Shown here: piece after piece, positions 8,359-16,945 of the stretch
Numbering within the stretch: position 1 is the first letter of the stretch
How the letters are laid out: each line of letters opens with the position of its first letter
Origin: CAVSWT01 sp963731745
GTDB taxonomy: Bacteria > Bacteroidota > Ignavibacteria > Ignavibacteriales > Ignavibacteriaceae
DNA length: 64,000 bases
NCBI GenBank assembly: GCA_963731745.1
Contig: CAVSWT010000031.1
Location: forward strand, 1 to 64,000
Direction of reading: 5' to 3'
Notes under the pieces: generated by a model
Seen by the model: the letters and a program-made list of their open reading frames with translations, nothing else
Databases searched by the model: none
What the model was told of the DNA's origin: nothing
Translations under genes and position numbers: made by a program

Positions 8359-9549
8359 TTAAAATGACCACTTAACTCTTGCATAAATCGAGCTTCCATA
8401 ACCTCCAAATTCAGTAAGCGGTTCTCCATGGAAAAATAATCCAATTAAATACAAATCCCAGTTTGTAAATAACGAATAACTCACGGAAGGGACGATAACT
8501 CTTGAGCCATCATTGGGGTTGAACAATCCAAAAATTGAACCTCTAATTAAAGGAGTAATATCATAAGAAAATTCTTGATAGATTGACCATGCGGCAGGAG
8601 TAAGCATACCTAGCTTCATAGCTTCAGGGTAATAAAGTCCGGCGTACTTTTCTACTCCATTACTATTGTGTAAAACTTCCGTGTGAATATAAAATGAATT
8701 TGTAAGAGTATAATCACCCGAAACTACAAAAGAAACTGTTGGTTTATTGTAAGCCGATAAAGGCTCGCCTCCAACAAGATCATAAGAGTTTTGAAATTCA
8801 GGAATTAATTCAGGTTTTTGCGAAACCAGAACTTCACCTCTAAATCCGGCAGTTAAAATATCCCCTGACCATGCTGCCCCGGCAAGCCAGCGGTCTTCTT
8901 TTATTCCGGCTATAAAATTAAAATCATAGTTCCATGCATTCGTTGACCAAAGTCCAGCAGCAATCCATCCTTTTTTTGTTTTGCCCGGCCTTACAGATAA
9001 TTCAAATTTAGAAACGGGACCCGTGTAATACTGAACTCTAACTGCATCAGCGCCGGGACGTTCTTCATAATCAAAATCTAAAACATCCAAAGGATTAAAA
9101 ATATCTGTAGGGTTCCAAACCCAACTTGTTCCCCAGGCTATTCTTTGTCTTCCGACAGTAATTTCGGTTTTGTCTTTACTCCAATCAAACCAAAGCCTAT
9201 CAATCTGTCCATACCCAATTGTTTTTTTTGCATTCCACAATGTAGCATCCAATTGTGTAAACTCATGATTACTTTTTATTGAACTAAGAAAATTCGGGAT
9301 CTTCTCAACACTGCTTCCATAAAAAGCTCTGAAGCGTAATTCTAATGCCCCGGTTATTGATTGAGTTGGATACCACCTTGTATTCAATCTTGCATGCAAA
9401 AGATTATCATAATACCTATCATTCGATGAAGGCAATTTGTAAGTGCTCACCAAATCTTTTACATATCCATTATAAGAGAAATCAGATAATTGTGCATTAA
9501 CGGTTATTGTTGAAATCAGCATTAGAAATAAACAAATTTTAAATTTCAT
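8359..9549 (-). CDS. Outer-membrane beta-barrel protein of the ABC export cluster
   Basis: After a signal peptide (MKFKICLFLMLISTITVNAQ) the protein is rich in alternating aromatic/polar strands and ends ...SIYARVKWSF, with a terminal Phe as in many outer-membrane barrels. I start it at ATG 9549. The longer frame to 9600 would overlap the corrected C-terminus of the ABC ATPase and adds no signal-peptide sense. It is the last gene of a minus-strand operon with an ATPase, two FtsX-like permeases and a LolA-like protein, so it probably forms the outer-membrane end of an export or lipid/lipoprotein-trafficking system. Substrate unknown. Confidence 0.75.
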   Translation of the reverse strand: MKFKICLFLMLISTITVNAQLSDFSYNGYVKDLVSTYKLPSSNDRYYDNLLHARLNTRWYPTQSITGALELRFRAFYGSSVEKIPNFLSSIKSNHEFTQLDATLWNAKKTIGYGQIDRLWFDWSKDKTEITVGRQRIAWGTSWVWNPTDIFNPLDVLDFDYEERPGADAVRVQYYTGPVSKFELSVRPGKTKKGWIAAGLWSTNAWNYDFNFIAGIKEDRWLAGAAWSGDILTAGFRGEVLVSQKPELIPEFQNSYDLVGGEPLSAYNKPTVSFVVSGDYTLTNSFYIHTEVLHNSNGVEKYAGLYYPEAMKLGMLTPAAWSIYQEFSYDITPLIRGSIFGLFNPNDGSRVIVPSVSYSLFTNWDLYLIGLFFHGEPLTEFGGYGSSIYARVKWSF

Positions 9550-9556
9550 AAAAGAA

Positions 9557-10268
9557 TTATTTTTCAACAAGTTTTTTTTCATGGTTTCGTACTTCATCAT
9601 TTTTAATCATACCATCCAACAATGTTACTACTCTGTGCGCTCTTTTTATTACACGTCGCATCGTGTGTTGAAAAGACAAATGTCATATCATACTTTTCAT
9701 TTAATCCTTCCATTAAATCTAAAAGAGCCTCTGCCGTGTGAGAATCAAGATTTGCAGTTGGTTCATCAGCTAAAACAAAAGAAGGTTTGGAAGCTAGCGA
9801 TCGTGCTACTGCAACACGCTGCTGCTGCCCGCCTGAAAGCTCGGAAGGCCGGCTGTCTAAACGGTCTCCAAGCTCCACAGCTTTTAATAATTCTACAGCC
9901 CTTTCTTCCCTTTCTTTTTTATTTACTTTTTGAAGCAGCATTATAAATTCAACATTTTCTTTGGCTGTTAGAACAGGGATTAAATTGTATGCTTGAAAAA
10001 CAAAACCAATATGGTGTAATCTAAAGTTAATCAGCTCGTCAGGTTTGTATGTTGATATATCTGTTTGATCAACAATTATTTTCCCGGAAGTCGGCATATC
10101 CAATCCGCCAATCATATTTAACAAAGTAGTTTTGCCTGAACCCGAAGGCCCTACTATTGCGGTAAACTCTCCTTTTTCAATTTTTAAATCTACTCCTTTT
10201 AATGCTTCAACCGGGACAGAAGTTTCTTTATAAATTTTTTTCACGTTAGATAATTCTATTAATGCCAT
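9557..10268 (-). CDS. ABC transporter ATP-binding protein (LolD/MacB type), 3' frameshift
   Basis: The protein carries Walker A GPSGSGKTTL (about residues 40-49), Q-loop FVFQAYNLIP, signature LSGGQQQR, Walker B LADEPTANLD and the H-loop FSTHD. It powers the two FtsX-like permeases encoded just upstream. As read directly the frame ends at 9603 with an atypical tail. Removing one G at 9659 continues STHD into RRVIKRAHRVVTLLDGMIK and ends at 9557, which matches the LolD/MacB C-terminus exactly. The frameshift is therefore a likely insertion (sequencing or real). ATG 10268 follows the upstream permease by 27 nt. Confidence 0.88.
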
Positions 10269-10295
10269 TACTCAAACTCCTAAAAGTATTTTATA

Positions 10296-11510
10296 TTAAT
10301 AAGTTCTAATTGCTTCTGATGGATTTAATCTTATTGCCTTTATTGCAGGGTAAACTGCAGAAAAGATTGCTGTAAAAATTATCATTAAAGTTAAGGTCGG
10401 ATAAGTTGAAAACGGCAGCGAAGGATAAAGCATTGAACCGATTCCATAACTTGATAATCCCTGCGCAAATAGCGAAAGATTGATTCCTTTACTTGAGAAA
10501 TAAATTATCGTCAAAGTTCCAAAAATAATTCCGACTATTCCTCCGGTAATTGATAATAAAATGGTTTCAATGATTATTAGAATAAATAGTCTTATTCTCT
10601 TCATCCCTACTGCCATTAAAACTCCTAACTCTCTAACTCTATCCATAACCGACATAAGCATTGTGTTTGTTATTCCGAACAACAATGCAAACAAAATAAT
10701 ACCTAAAAAAATATTTAGTTCAAGTTCGATGGATTTGAATGATAAACTTAATTCCGGCGCAAGTGTTTCCCAACTTTGAACATCAAGGTTTGAGAATTTC
10801 TTCTTCAAATTATTAAGTACACCATTCAATGTTTGAATTGATTCTGTTCTAATTGTAATTTCATGTATTATAGGTTTGCTGCCCATAACTTTGAAGAGAT
10901 CATTTTGTTTTACAAAAACATTTACCGCGTCGAATATTGAAGATTCCGTTTTGAAAATACCGGTTACCCTGAAAGCGGCATAGATTAAATTTCCATCCAA
11001 TGCCTGAAAGCTTAACACCATCTTTGATTTTAATTTTATTCCAAGCTTGTCTGCAAGTTTTTGACTTATAACGATTTGATTCTTTTTATCATTATCAAAA
11101 TAATTACCGCCTACAAGCTGCTTATTAATATTTGTCACATCGGCTTCTTCTCCAGGGTTTATTCCGTTTATACTAACACCCCAGGATGTTGCGGCAGATG
11201 AAGCCATTCCTTCAATGATGGTCCGGCTGGAAACAGATTTTACTCCAGGTGTTTTCTTAACTTCAGATAAAATATGATTTCCATTTGGAATAAAATTTTC
11301 AACCATTTTTTCTTTTTCAAAAGCCTTACTATGAATTTGAATATGCCCAAGATCCCTATCTATCGCAGAGTTAACAGTAGAGTCCCACATTCCATACATT
11401 GCTGCTGCTGCAAACAATCCACTCCAGAGTCCTAAGGCAATAGCTGTTAAAATTATAAAACTTCGCTTTTTATTTCTCCAAACATTTTTCCATGCTAATG
11501 ATAAAAGCAT
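10296..11510 (-). CDS. ABC transporter permease, FtsX/MacB type
   Basis: This 404-residue inner-membrane protein has one N-terminal transmembrane helix (after WKNVWRNKKRSFIIL), a large periplasmic domain (about residues 45-260), and three C-terminal helices around FLGIILFALLFGITNTMLMSVMDRVRELG and IETILLSITGG, ending RLNPSEAIRTY. That is the MacB_PCD plus FtsX layout of LolC/E and MacB. It pairs with the homologous permease at 11524-12759. Mechanotransmission of substrate rather than membrane passage is typical of this family. Confidence 0.88.
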   Translation of the reverse strand: MLLSLAWKNVWRNKKRSFIILTAIALGLWSGLFAAAAMYGMWDSTVNSAIDRDLGHIQIHSKAFEKEKMVENFIPNGNHILSEVKKTPGVKSVSSRTIIEGMASSAATSWGVSINGINPGEEADVTNINKQLVGGNYFDNDKKNQIVISQKLADKLGIKLKSKMVLSFQALDGNLIYAAFRVTGIFKTESSIFDAVNVFVKQNDLFKVMGSKPIIHEITIRTESIQTLNGVLNNLKKKFSNLDVQSWETLAPELSLSFKSIELELNIFLGIILFALLFGITNTMLMSVMDRVRELGVLMAVGMKRIRLFILIIIETILLSITGGIVGIIFGTLTIIYFSSKGINLSLFAQGLSSYGIGSMLYPSLPFSTYPTLTLMIIFTAIFSAVYPAIKAIRLNPSEAIRTY

Positions 11511-11523
11511 CGTTTTCTCTCCT

Positions 11524-12759
11524 TTAATTTCTTATAGCTTCAATTGGAACGAGTTTTCTAACAAAGAAGTACGGGTACAGCGCCGATAAAAGAGTAATGG
11601 CTAATACAGTCCATATTTGTGCTATGAACATTCCCGCATTTATAGCAAACGGCATAATCGGTTCCAGGCCAAATGCAAGATATGCTTTGGCAATATCCCC
11701 TGTTAGATGAATAGGATTATAGTACATATACAGTAAGATTGGAAAGCTGATTACTGCACCTATTAAAACACCGATAAAAGAAATAAAAAGAGTTTCAATT
11801 GTGGTTACAAAAACAAGTTTCCATTTTTTCATTCCAACAGAAATTAAAATTCCAAATTCCTTTGCTCTTTCAGCAGTCATCATCATAATAGTTCCAAAAA
11901 CTCCAAACCCGATTACTATATAAAGAATTCCAAGCATTATTATTCCGCCTGCATTATCTACTTGAATTGACTGCACTAATTCAGGCATCAGTTCTGACCA
12001 CTTCATCACTTCGTACTCATTGCTATTATTATATATTTTTTTCACATCGTTTGCTACCATATCCAAATTACTTTGCTTGTCAATCATAATTGAAATAGAT
12101 GTTATTCTATCCGGTGCCGAGAATAGCCATTGAGCATAATTCAAACTGATATAAACCGTGGCTTTGTTTAAATCAGGAATAGGAATTTTTGCTATGCCAA
12201 TAATCGGAACCTGCGCTGCTGCGGTTACGCCTTGATAGCCTTGCCCGTAAAGTACAACGCTGTCGCCCACTCCCACATTCAATATTTCCGATAAACCTTG
12301 AGATAAAATCATTCCCTTTGATGAATCCGTTAAATAAGAACCTTTAATTATTTTTTCTTTCAGCTTTGTCATTCGGTTTTCTTTTTCAGGATCAATTCCA
12401 ATTACAGGCGTAACTTTTGTACTTTTTCCATAAGAGATTAATGTATATGATTCAAGCCTTGGAAGAACATTTGTAACATGCTGAATATTTTCAATCTCAT
12501 TGAACTTTTCTTTTGAAAGAATCATGCTTTTATCCAACGACCTTTTATCCCAGAATCCCTTTTCATGAACTTGAACATATCCGGTTGACAAGCCGACAGA
12601 TGAGTTAATCATATAATTATAAGTGCCTTGCTGCATCGATCTCATAATTAAAGCTAACAGCACAGCAAAGAATACGGAAGCAGCAGCAATTAAAGTCCGT
12701 TTTTTATTGCGCCACAAATTTCGCCAAGCTAATTCAAAATAAGTTCCCATAAATATCAC
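11524..12759 (-). CDS. ABC transporter permease, FtsX/MacB type
   Basis: A second, diverged FtsX-type permease of 411 residues begins MGTYFELAWRNLWRNKKRTL, has a periplasmic middle, and three C-terminal helices with MMMTAERAKEFGILISVGMKKWKL. A heterodimer with the 10296-11510 product, driven by the 9557-10268 ATPase, is likely. The first codons overlap the stop of the LolA-like gene (ATGA), which couples the transporter to a lipoprotein-carrier-like protein. The Met at residue 4 is an equally possible start. Confidence 0.86.
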   Translation of the reverse strand: MIFMGTYFELAWRNLWRNKKRTLIAAASVFFAVLLALIMRSMQQGTYNYMINSSVGLSTGYVQVHEKGFWDKRSLDKSMILSKEKFNEIENIQHVTNVLPRLESYTLISYGKSTKVTPVIGIDPEKENRMTKLKEKIIKGSYLTDSSKGMILSQGLSEILNVGVGDSVVLYGQGYQGVTAAAQVPIIGIAKIPIPDLNKATVYISLNYAQWLFSAPDRITSISIMIDKQSNLDMVANDVKKIYNNSNEYEVMKWSELMPELVQSIQVDNAGGIIMLGILYIVIGFGVFGTIMMMTAERAKEFGILISVGMKKWKLVFVTTIETLFISFIGVLIGAVISFPILLYMYYNPIHLTGDIAKAYLAFGLEPIMPFAINAGMFIAQIWTVLAITLLSALYPYFFVRKLVPIEAIRN

Positions 12760-13493
12760 CTAACTCTTTTCATGTTTTGTTCAGAGAAGAATGATTCTTT
12801 AATGTCTGTGTTAAAATCAATTTTATCATATTGCATTATTGTCTTATGCCCCGGTTCATCATTTGGAACCATTTCCCAATGAGTGAAAACAATTCGGTCA
12901 TCCATTTTTTTTGGTTCCGAACCGGTAAATGTTTTTACAATATCTCCTGATTCATCATAGTAATCAGCCTTCTTTTCAAGATAATTATCTTTTGTAATCC
13001 ACATAATGATTTTATCCCAAACAACTCCGGCATCTGGTTTAGGCTTCAATTGAATTTTCCAGCATTCATCATCGCCAAGCTTTTCTTCTCCAAGTAAAGT
13101 GTGAATGTAATCTTCAACGATAGATGATTCTTTGACCAGATCATCATTTGTAAAATCAGAACCCATCCACGATTGCAGCATCATTGAAGGAGGTATTTTA
13201 ATTATCTTTTGCGCAGCCGGAATCCAGTTCCAAACTTCTGTATGCCTCTTTAAAGTGACAGATCCTTTATCACGTGCAGGCTCAGTTATGTAAATTAGAG
13301 AATAGTCCGGTTCGAGAGCCCAGATTTTCATCCCCATTGTACGTTCCCATTCAGGCTTTATAATTGTCATTTTCATTTCCGAATAACTGCTATTTGCGCG
13401 CATATGCTGATCAGCTTTTTTAACAATCTCTTTTGCATCTTGTGCGAACGCCGCTGATGTTAGTGCTATTGTTAAATACGCTATAAGTTTCAT
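12756..13493 (-). CDS. Outer membrane lipoprotein-sorting (LolA-like) periplasmic protein
   Basis: This is a 245-residue exported protein (signal peptide MKLIAYLTIALTSAAFAQ) with KADQHMRANSSYSEMKMTIIKPEWERTM, a SVTLKRHTEVWNWIPAAQKIIKIPPSMM segment and repeated antiparallel-strand patterns of the LolA/LolB fold. It belongs to the family annotated as 'outer membrane lipoprotein-sorting protein', commonly found beside RND or FtsX-type exporters. It would bind a hydrophobic cargo in the periplasm between the permeases and the outer-membrane barrel. The 4 nt overlap with the permease gene supports co-translation. Confidence 0.8.
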   Translation of the reverse strand: MKLIAYLTIALTSAAFAQDAKEIVKKADQHMRANSSYSEMKMTIIKPEWERTMGMKIWALEPDYSLIYITEPARDKGSVTLKRHTEVWNWIPAAQKIIKIPPSMMLQSWMGSDFTNDDLVKESSIVEDYIHTLLGEEKLGDDECWKIQLKPKPDAGVVWDKIIMWITKDNYLEKKADYYDESGDIVKTFTGSEPKKMDDRIVFTHWEMVPNDEPGHKTIMQYDKIDFNTDIKESFFSEQNMKRVR

Positions 13494-13522
13494 TATGTTT
13501 CCTTTCTTCTTTAATAACAGGT

Positions 13523-14120
13523 AATCTGTTAGCGGTGATCAGTCATCGGTAGTTATTTTATTATTACAAACAATTATTAACATATCACTGGTAACTGATT
13601 TTCACCTACCGATGACTGATTACTGTTCACCGATTACCAATTTTTTTGCAGAATAAATTTGATTTACTAATCATACCATTTATCATTTTACCTACAGATT
13701 TATATCTTTCTAATAAATCATTAAGAATTTTTTCATTGATATATAAACAATCAAAAGCTGTCTCTAGCCAATGCTGAGTTTCTTGTTGTTCTCCGTCAGC
13801 ATCCGTTAATTTACTTATGAAATGTTTTTCATATCTTCTCTTAGCCCATGCTTCTGCAATTTGAGCACCAATAGATCGAGAGGAACGTCTAATCTGATCA
13901 GTTAAAGAATAAGTTTCTTCTTTAGGAAAACTCTTAGATAGTTGAAATACTTCTATAGCTAATTCTCGAGATAATTTATAAACATCTAAATCTCGAAAAC
14001 TATTAGCGTGTGCCATTTTTTAATCCTCTATTTTTAAAAATTAATTTGAATTATTTATTTAACTGATTACTATTAACTTATCTCAGTTTACTGACTACCG
14101 ATTACCGATCACAGATAACT
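13523..14120 (-). mobile_element. Inverted-repeat cassette carrying a four-helix-bundle (23S-IVS type) gene
   Basis: On both sides of the gene at 13627-14016 lie variants of the same words (GTGATC, AGTCATCGGTAG, ACCGATTACC). On the left, 13538-13552 and 13606-13620 form a perfect 15 bp inverted pair with a 53 nt spacer. On the right, 14060-14120 carries ACCGATTACCGATCAC in opposite orientation to the left outer arm. No transposase is present. It sits between a LolA-like gene and its likely TetR regulator, which suggests a small cassette dropped into an operon, parallel to the DUF559 element. Ends are approximate. Confidence 0.5.
13627..14016 (-). CDS. Four-helix-bundle protein (23S rRNA intervening-sequence family)
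   Basis: The 129-residue protein starts MAHANSFRDLDVYKLSRELA and has FPKEETYSLTDQIRRSSRSIGAQIAEAW, the hallmark of the family first found in 23S rRNA intervening sequences (S23/IVP). Members form a pentameric four-helix bundle; a role in nucleic-acid binding or element maintenance has been suggested but not shown. GAGGA precedes the ATG. It is not within an rRNA gene here but in a repeat-flanked cassette. Confidence 0.9.
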   Translation of the reverse strand: MAHANSFRDLDVYKLSRELAIEVFQLSKSFPKEETYSLTDQIRRSSRSIGAQIAEAWAKRRYEKHFISKLTDADGEQQETQHWLETAFDCLYINEKILNDLLERYKSVGKMINGMISKSNLFCKKIGNR

Positions 14121-14130
14121 GTTCTCTAAA

Positions 14131-14709
14131 TTATGCAAACTGTTTTATAATAATCTTTTTAACTTCTTCTGCCGGAAAATTTTCAGGATCAATCATTATA
14201 TGAAGTTGAATACCATCCAGAACCGCTGAAAAATATCTCATCATTGCCACAGGATCTTTTACTCCTTTAGCTGAAAAATATTCTAACATAATATTCATAA
14301 GCGGCCCGAAAGCTTCCCACATTTTATCCAAAACTTTAGGCATTACATCGGGCTGTATGAAAACACTTACATACAGTTTCCAGTAATCCGGTTTTTCAAG
14401 AGCAAACTCAAATGTTTTATTTATCATAGTTACCATATCTTTTTTAGTCATTTTTTGCCCCGGCTTTGTAGGCATAATTTCCTGCATAAAAGGCACAACC
14501 ATTTCTATCATCAACGCATTTAAAACTTCTTCTTTGCTTTTGAAATAATTATACATCAGGCCTTTTGCTATTCCAGCTTTTTTTGCAATGCTGCTTACCG
14601 ATGAATTATGATATCCATTTTTGGCAAAAATCTCTAAAGCTGCGTCAAGTATTTTTTGTTTACTGCTTTGTCTAATTTGTTCAAACTGTTCTTTCGTTCT
14701 TGGAGCCAT
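14131..14709 (-). CDS. TetR-family transcriptional regulator
   Basis: Starting at ATG 14709 (MAPRTKEQFEQIRQSSKQKI), the 192-residue protein has the N-terminal HTH VSSIAKKAGIAKGLMYNYFKSKEEVL and an all-helical ligand-binding domain. The reading frame is open to 14775, but those codons run through a candidate operator, so the shorter start is preferred. It heads the minus-strand export cluster (LolA-like, permeases, ATPase, barrel) and is its likely local repressor. Ligand unknown. Confidence 0.85.
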   Translation of the reverse strand: MAPRTKEQFEQIRQSSKQKILDAALEIFAKNGYHNSSVSSIAKKAGIAKGLMYNYFKSKEEVLNALMIEMVVPFMQEIMPTKPGQKMTKKDMVTMINKTFEFALEKPDYWKLYVSVFIQPDVMPKVLDKMWEAFGPLMNIMLEYFSAKGVKDPVAMMRYFSAVLDGIQLHIMIDPENFPAEEVKKIIIKQFA

Positions 14710-14732
14710 ATTATTAGTTTCTATTTTTTGAT

Positions 14733-14746
14733 TGACCGTTCGTTCA
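14733..14746. promoter_or_regulatory. Candidate TetR operator
   Basis: TGACCGTTCGTTCA is an imperfect 14 bp inverted repeat with outer half-sites TGA and TCA and inner CG pairs, the form seen in many TetR-family operators. It lies 24 nt upstream of the preferred TetR start, in the spacer shared with the divergent GNAT gene. Autoregulation of the TetR/export operon is the simplest reading. Confidence 0.5.
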
Positions 14747-14969
14747 AACATAAATATATTTTTTTTTGTTGTCAAATATTTCGTATTAATTTTTTGTAAG
14801 ATTTTTTAATAGAGTGTGATTCAAAATGTGATATTTGTGGATTAACTTGAAATATTTTAAGTTGAAAATTATTGCTCTTCATTACTTATCAATTTTGATT
14901 TTATGAAATTAAACAATAAAATATATTGTTTATTTATGTATAAATATCGATGATTTAAAATTTCAAAAA

Positions 14970-15800
14970 TTGGAATTAAATGGAGTAAAAACATTAGTTA
15001 ATTGGGCAGAAGCCGAAGGCTGGAATCCAGGCCCTTATGATGCTGATGTTTATTATGCCACTGACCCTGATGGATTCTACGGATATTTTTATAATGAAGA
15101 TATGATAGGAGGAGGTTCAATTGTTTCTTATAATAAAGAGTTTGGCTTTATGGGATTCTTTATTGTTAAACCCGAATACAGGTCACATGGAATTGGCAAA
15201 AAGCTTTGGTATCAAAGAAGAGACACTCTCCTTTCAAGATTAAACAAAGGCGCTTCAATAGGAATGGACGGAGTTATTGCCATGCAGCCATTTTATCAAA
15301 AAGGCGGTTTTGAAATTTCATTCAGAGATGAACGTTATGAAAGAATTGGAGAAGAGTTTAATGTTGATAAAAATATTTCTTCAATAAAGGACGAAGATTT
15401 TGATACAATTTTAAATTACGATAAACAATGTTTTGGATTTTACCGTCCGCAATTTTTGAAGCCGTGGTTAAAGCTGCCTGGGAACAAAGCCTTTAAATAT
15501 TTTGAAGATAGCCGCGTTAAGGGATTTGCTATTGTAAGGAAAGCCAATAAAGGCTATAAAGTTTGTCCACTTTTTGCAGACAATGAAATGATTGCGGAAG
15601 AATTGTATAAAGCATGTTTAAATTCGGTAATTGGTGAACCTTTGTACCTGGATATTCCTGTAGTAAATAAAAGTGCAGTAAGTATTATAAAAAAATATAA
15701 TGCAGAGTATATTTTTGAATGTGCAAGAATGTATTACGGCAAACCTCCGGAAGTAGAAATAAACAAAGTATTTGGGATTACTACTTTTGAATTAGGATGA
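14970..15800 (+). CDS. GNAT-family N-acetyltransferase
   Basis: Residues 1-130 hold a GNAT fold: LVNWAEAEGWNPGPYDADVYYATDPDGFYGYF, then GFMGFFIVKPEYRSHGIGKKLWYQRRD, where the RSHGIGKKL segment is the acetyl-CoA pyrophosphate loop. A C-terminal half of similar size resembles the second domain of two-domain GNATs that contain YFEDSRVKGFAIVRK-like segments. Substrate unknown. No ATG fits: TTG 14970 is given, but homology-like sequence (INIDDLKFQK) extends upstream to about 14940, where the codon is ATA. The start is therefore unsure. It diverges from the TetR gene. Confidence 0.8.
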   Translation: MELNGVKTLVNWAEAEGWNPGPYDADVYYATDPDGFYGYFYNEDMIGGGSIVSYNKEFGFMGFFIVKPEYRSHGIGKKLWYQRRDTLLSRLNKGASIGMDGVIAMQPFYQKGGFEISFRDERYERIGEEFNVDKNISSIKDEDFDTILNYDKQCFGFYRPQFLKPWLKLPGNKAFKYFEDSRVKGFAIVRKANKGYKVCPLFADNEMIAEELYKACLNSVIGEPLYLDIPVVNKSAVSIIKKYNAEYIFECARMYYGKPPEVEINKVFGITTFELG

Positions 15801-15886
15801 TATGTAATTTAAATTTAGTATATAAATAAATTATGCATTTGTTTGAATTAATTTTAAATAAATTATTAAAAATGAAGTGGTTGTAA

Positions 15887-16393
15887 ATGAATACTTTCGA
15901 ATTTGAGGTAGCTTTTTCATTTTGTAAAGAAGATGAAACATTAGCAATAGAACTAAACAGCTTGCTTACAGATCGATACAACACATATATCTATTTAGAA
16001 AAACAAAATGAATTAGCTGGAAAAGACGGGGAAATGGAATTTAAGAATGTTTTTAAAAACAGATCTCGTGTAGTAGTAATATTATATCGTAATAAATGGG
16101 GGAACACACCATGGACTCGTATGGAACAAGAAGCGATAAGAGACAGAGCATTTGAAAATGGCTATGATTTTACATTATTTATTCTTACTGAGAAGAATAT
16201 GCAAATGCCAGAATGGTTACCAAAGCAAAGAATTTGGTATGATTTGGAAAGATATGGGACTAAAGCTGCTGCAAATGTAATTGATCTAAAAATAAAAGAG
16301 AATTTTGGCACATTACGAATAGAAAATGCAGAAGAAAAAGCGAAAAGGTTACAAAGAATAATAGAATTTAAAAATAAAAAGAAAAAATTTTAA
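15887..16393 (+). CDS. TIR-like domain protein, N-terminal part
   Basis: The first 140 residues (FEVAFSFCKEDETLAIELNSLL, YIYLEKQNELAGKDGEMEFKNVF, RVVVILYRNKWGNTPWTRMEQEAI) resemble the TIR/TIR-2 fold found in bacterial NADase and immune-signalling proteins: a first strand ending in FS, a glutamate in the alphaC-like helix (ME-QEA), and a WL...IWYDL end. The frame ends in a lysine-rich tail, KNKKKKF, at an A6 tract. The continuation lies in the -1 frame (16387-16806). Defence or stress signalling is possible, but no partner defence gene is nearby. Catalytic Glu assignment is tentative. Confidence 0.6.
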   Translation: MNTFEFEVAFSFCKEDETLAIELNSLLTDRYNTYIYLEKQNELAGKDGEMEFKNVFKNRSRVVVILYRNKWGNTPWTRMEQEAIRDRAFENGYDFTLFILTEKNMQMPEWLPKQRIWYDLERYGTKAAANVIDLKIKENFGTLRIENAEEKAKRLQRIIEFKNKKKKF

Positions 16394-16806
16394 ACTCAAT
16401 TGAAGGAGTCCAAACTGCTGAAAAAGAAGTTAAGAACTTATTCTCTATAATTGAGCAAATAGCCCAAAATTCTTCAAATAAAGAAATTGGTCTGAATTTT
16501 ATTGTACATAAAGGAGAAAAATATTGTAATTTTTTTGCAGCTGATACCGAATATTGCATTCAAACTAAATGGGAAAGCTATTCATGGAATAACCTTTCTG
16601 ATTCTTACTTATTAGTTGAGTTAACAAATCCAGTCAGATTCCGTCGAAGTCCTAATATATATTCAAAATATACATTTCATTTTGATTTAAATGAAGCAAC
16701 TAATTTTGGTTGGTTGTCATCACATAAAAAATTTTTATCGTCGGAAAACTTAGCCGATCATATTTTCAAAATATTATTAAATAAATTAGAAAATAAATTT
16801 AAATAA
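16387..16806 (+). pseudogene. C-terminal part of the TIR-like protein, out of frame
   Basis: An open frame without a start codon runs from ILNSIEGVQTAEKEVKNLF to ...KLENKFK*, about 139 residues. It joins the preceding TIR-like gene if one A is added to the A6 tract at 16382-16387, giving one protein of about 307 residues: TIR-like domain, short coiled linker, then a mixed alpha/beta domain with FIVHKGEKYCNFFA and a C-terminal helix. I do not recognise the C-terminal domain. Homopolymer sequencing loss, true decay, or slippage at the A tract would all give this picture. Confidence 0.55.
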
Positions 16807-16945
16807 GATTCTAATACAAAAACACAATAATATTTTTTAACCTTTCTATCTACTATTGTGAGTTACTACCTTCCAATTCTATTTCAATTAAATTATTTTT
16901 ATTTAAACAATTCTTAAAATAAAAACACGATCAAAGGAGATAAAA

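Noticed and set aside
9581..9946. Plus-strand frame of 121 codons opposite the ABC ATPase
   Set aside because: Antisense to conserved ATPase motifs; composition is unlike a protein and there is no support for expression.
16379..16393. Programmed -1 ribosomal frameshift at the A6 tract of the TIR-like gene
   Set aside because: The zero-frame codons AAG AAA AAA do not form a good X-XXY-YYZ slippery heptamer because the preceding G prevents re-pairing; sequencing loss of an A or transcriptional slippage fits better.
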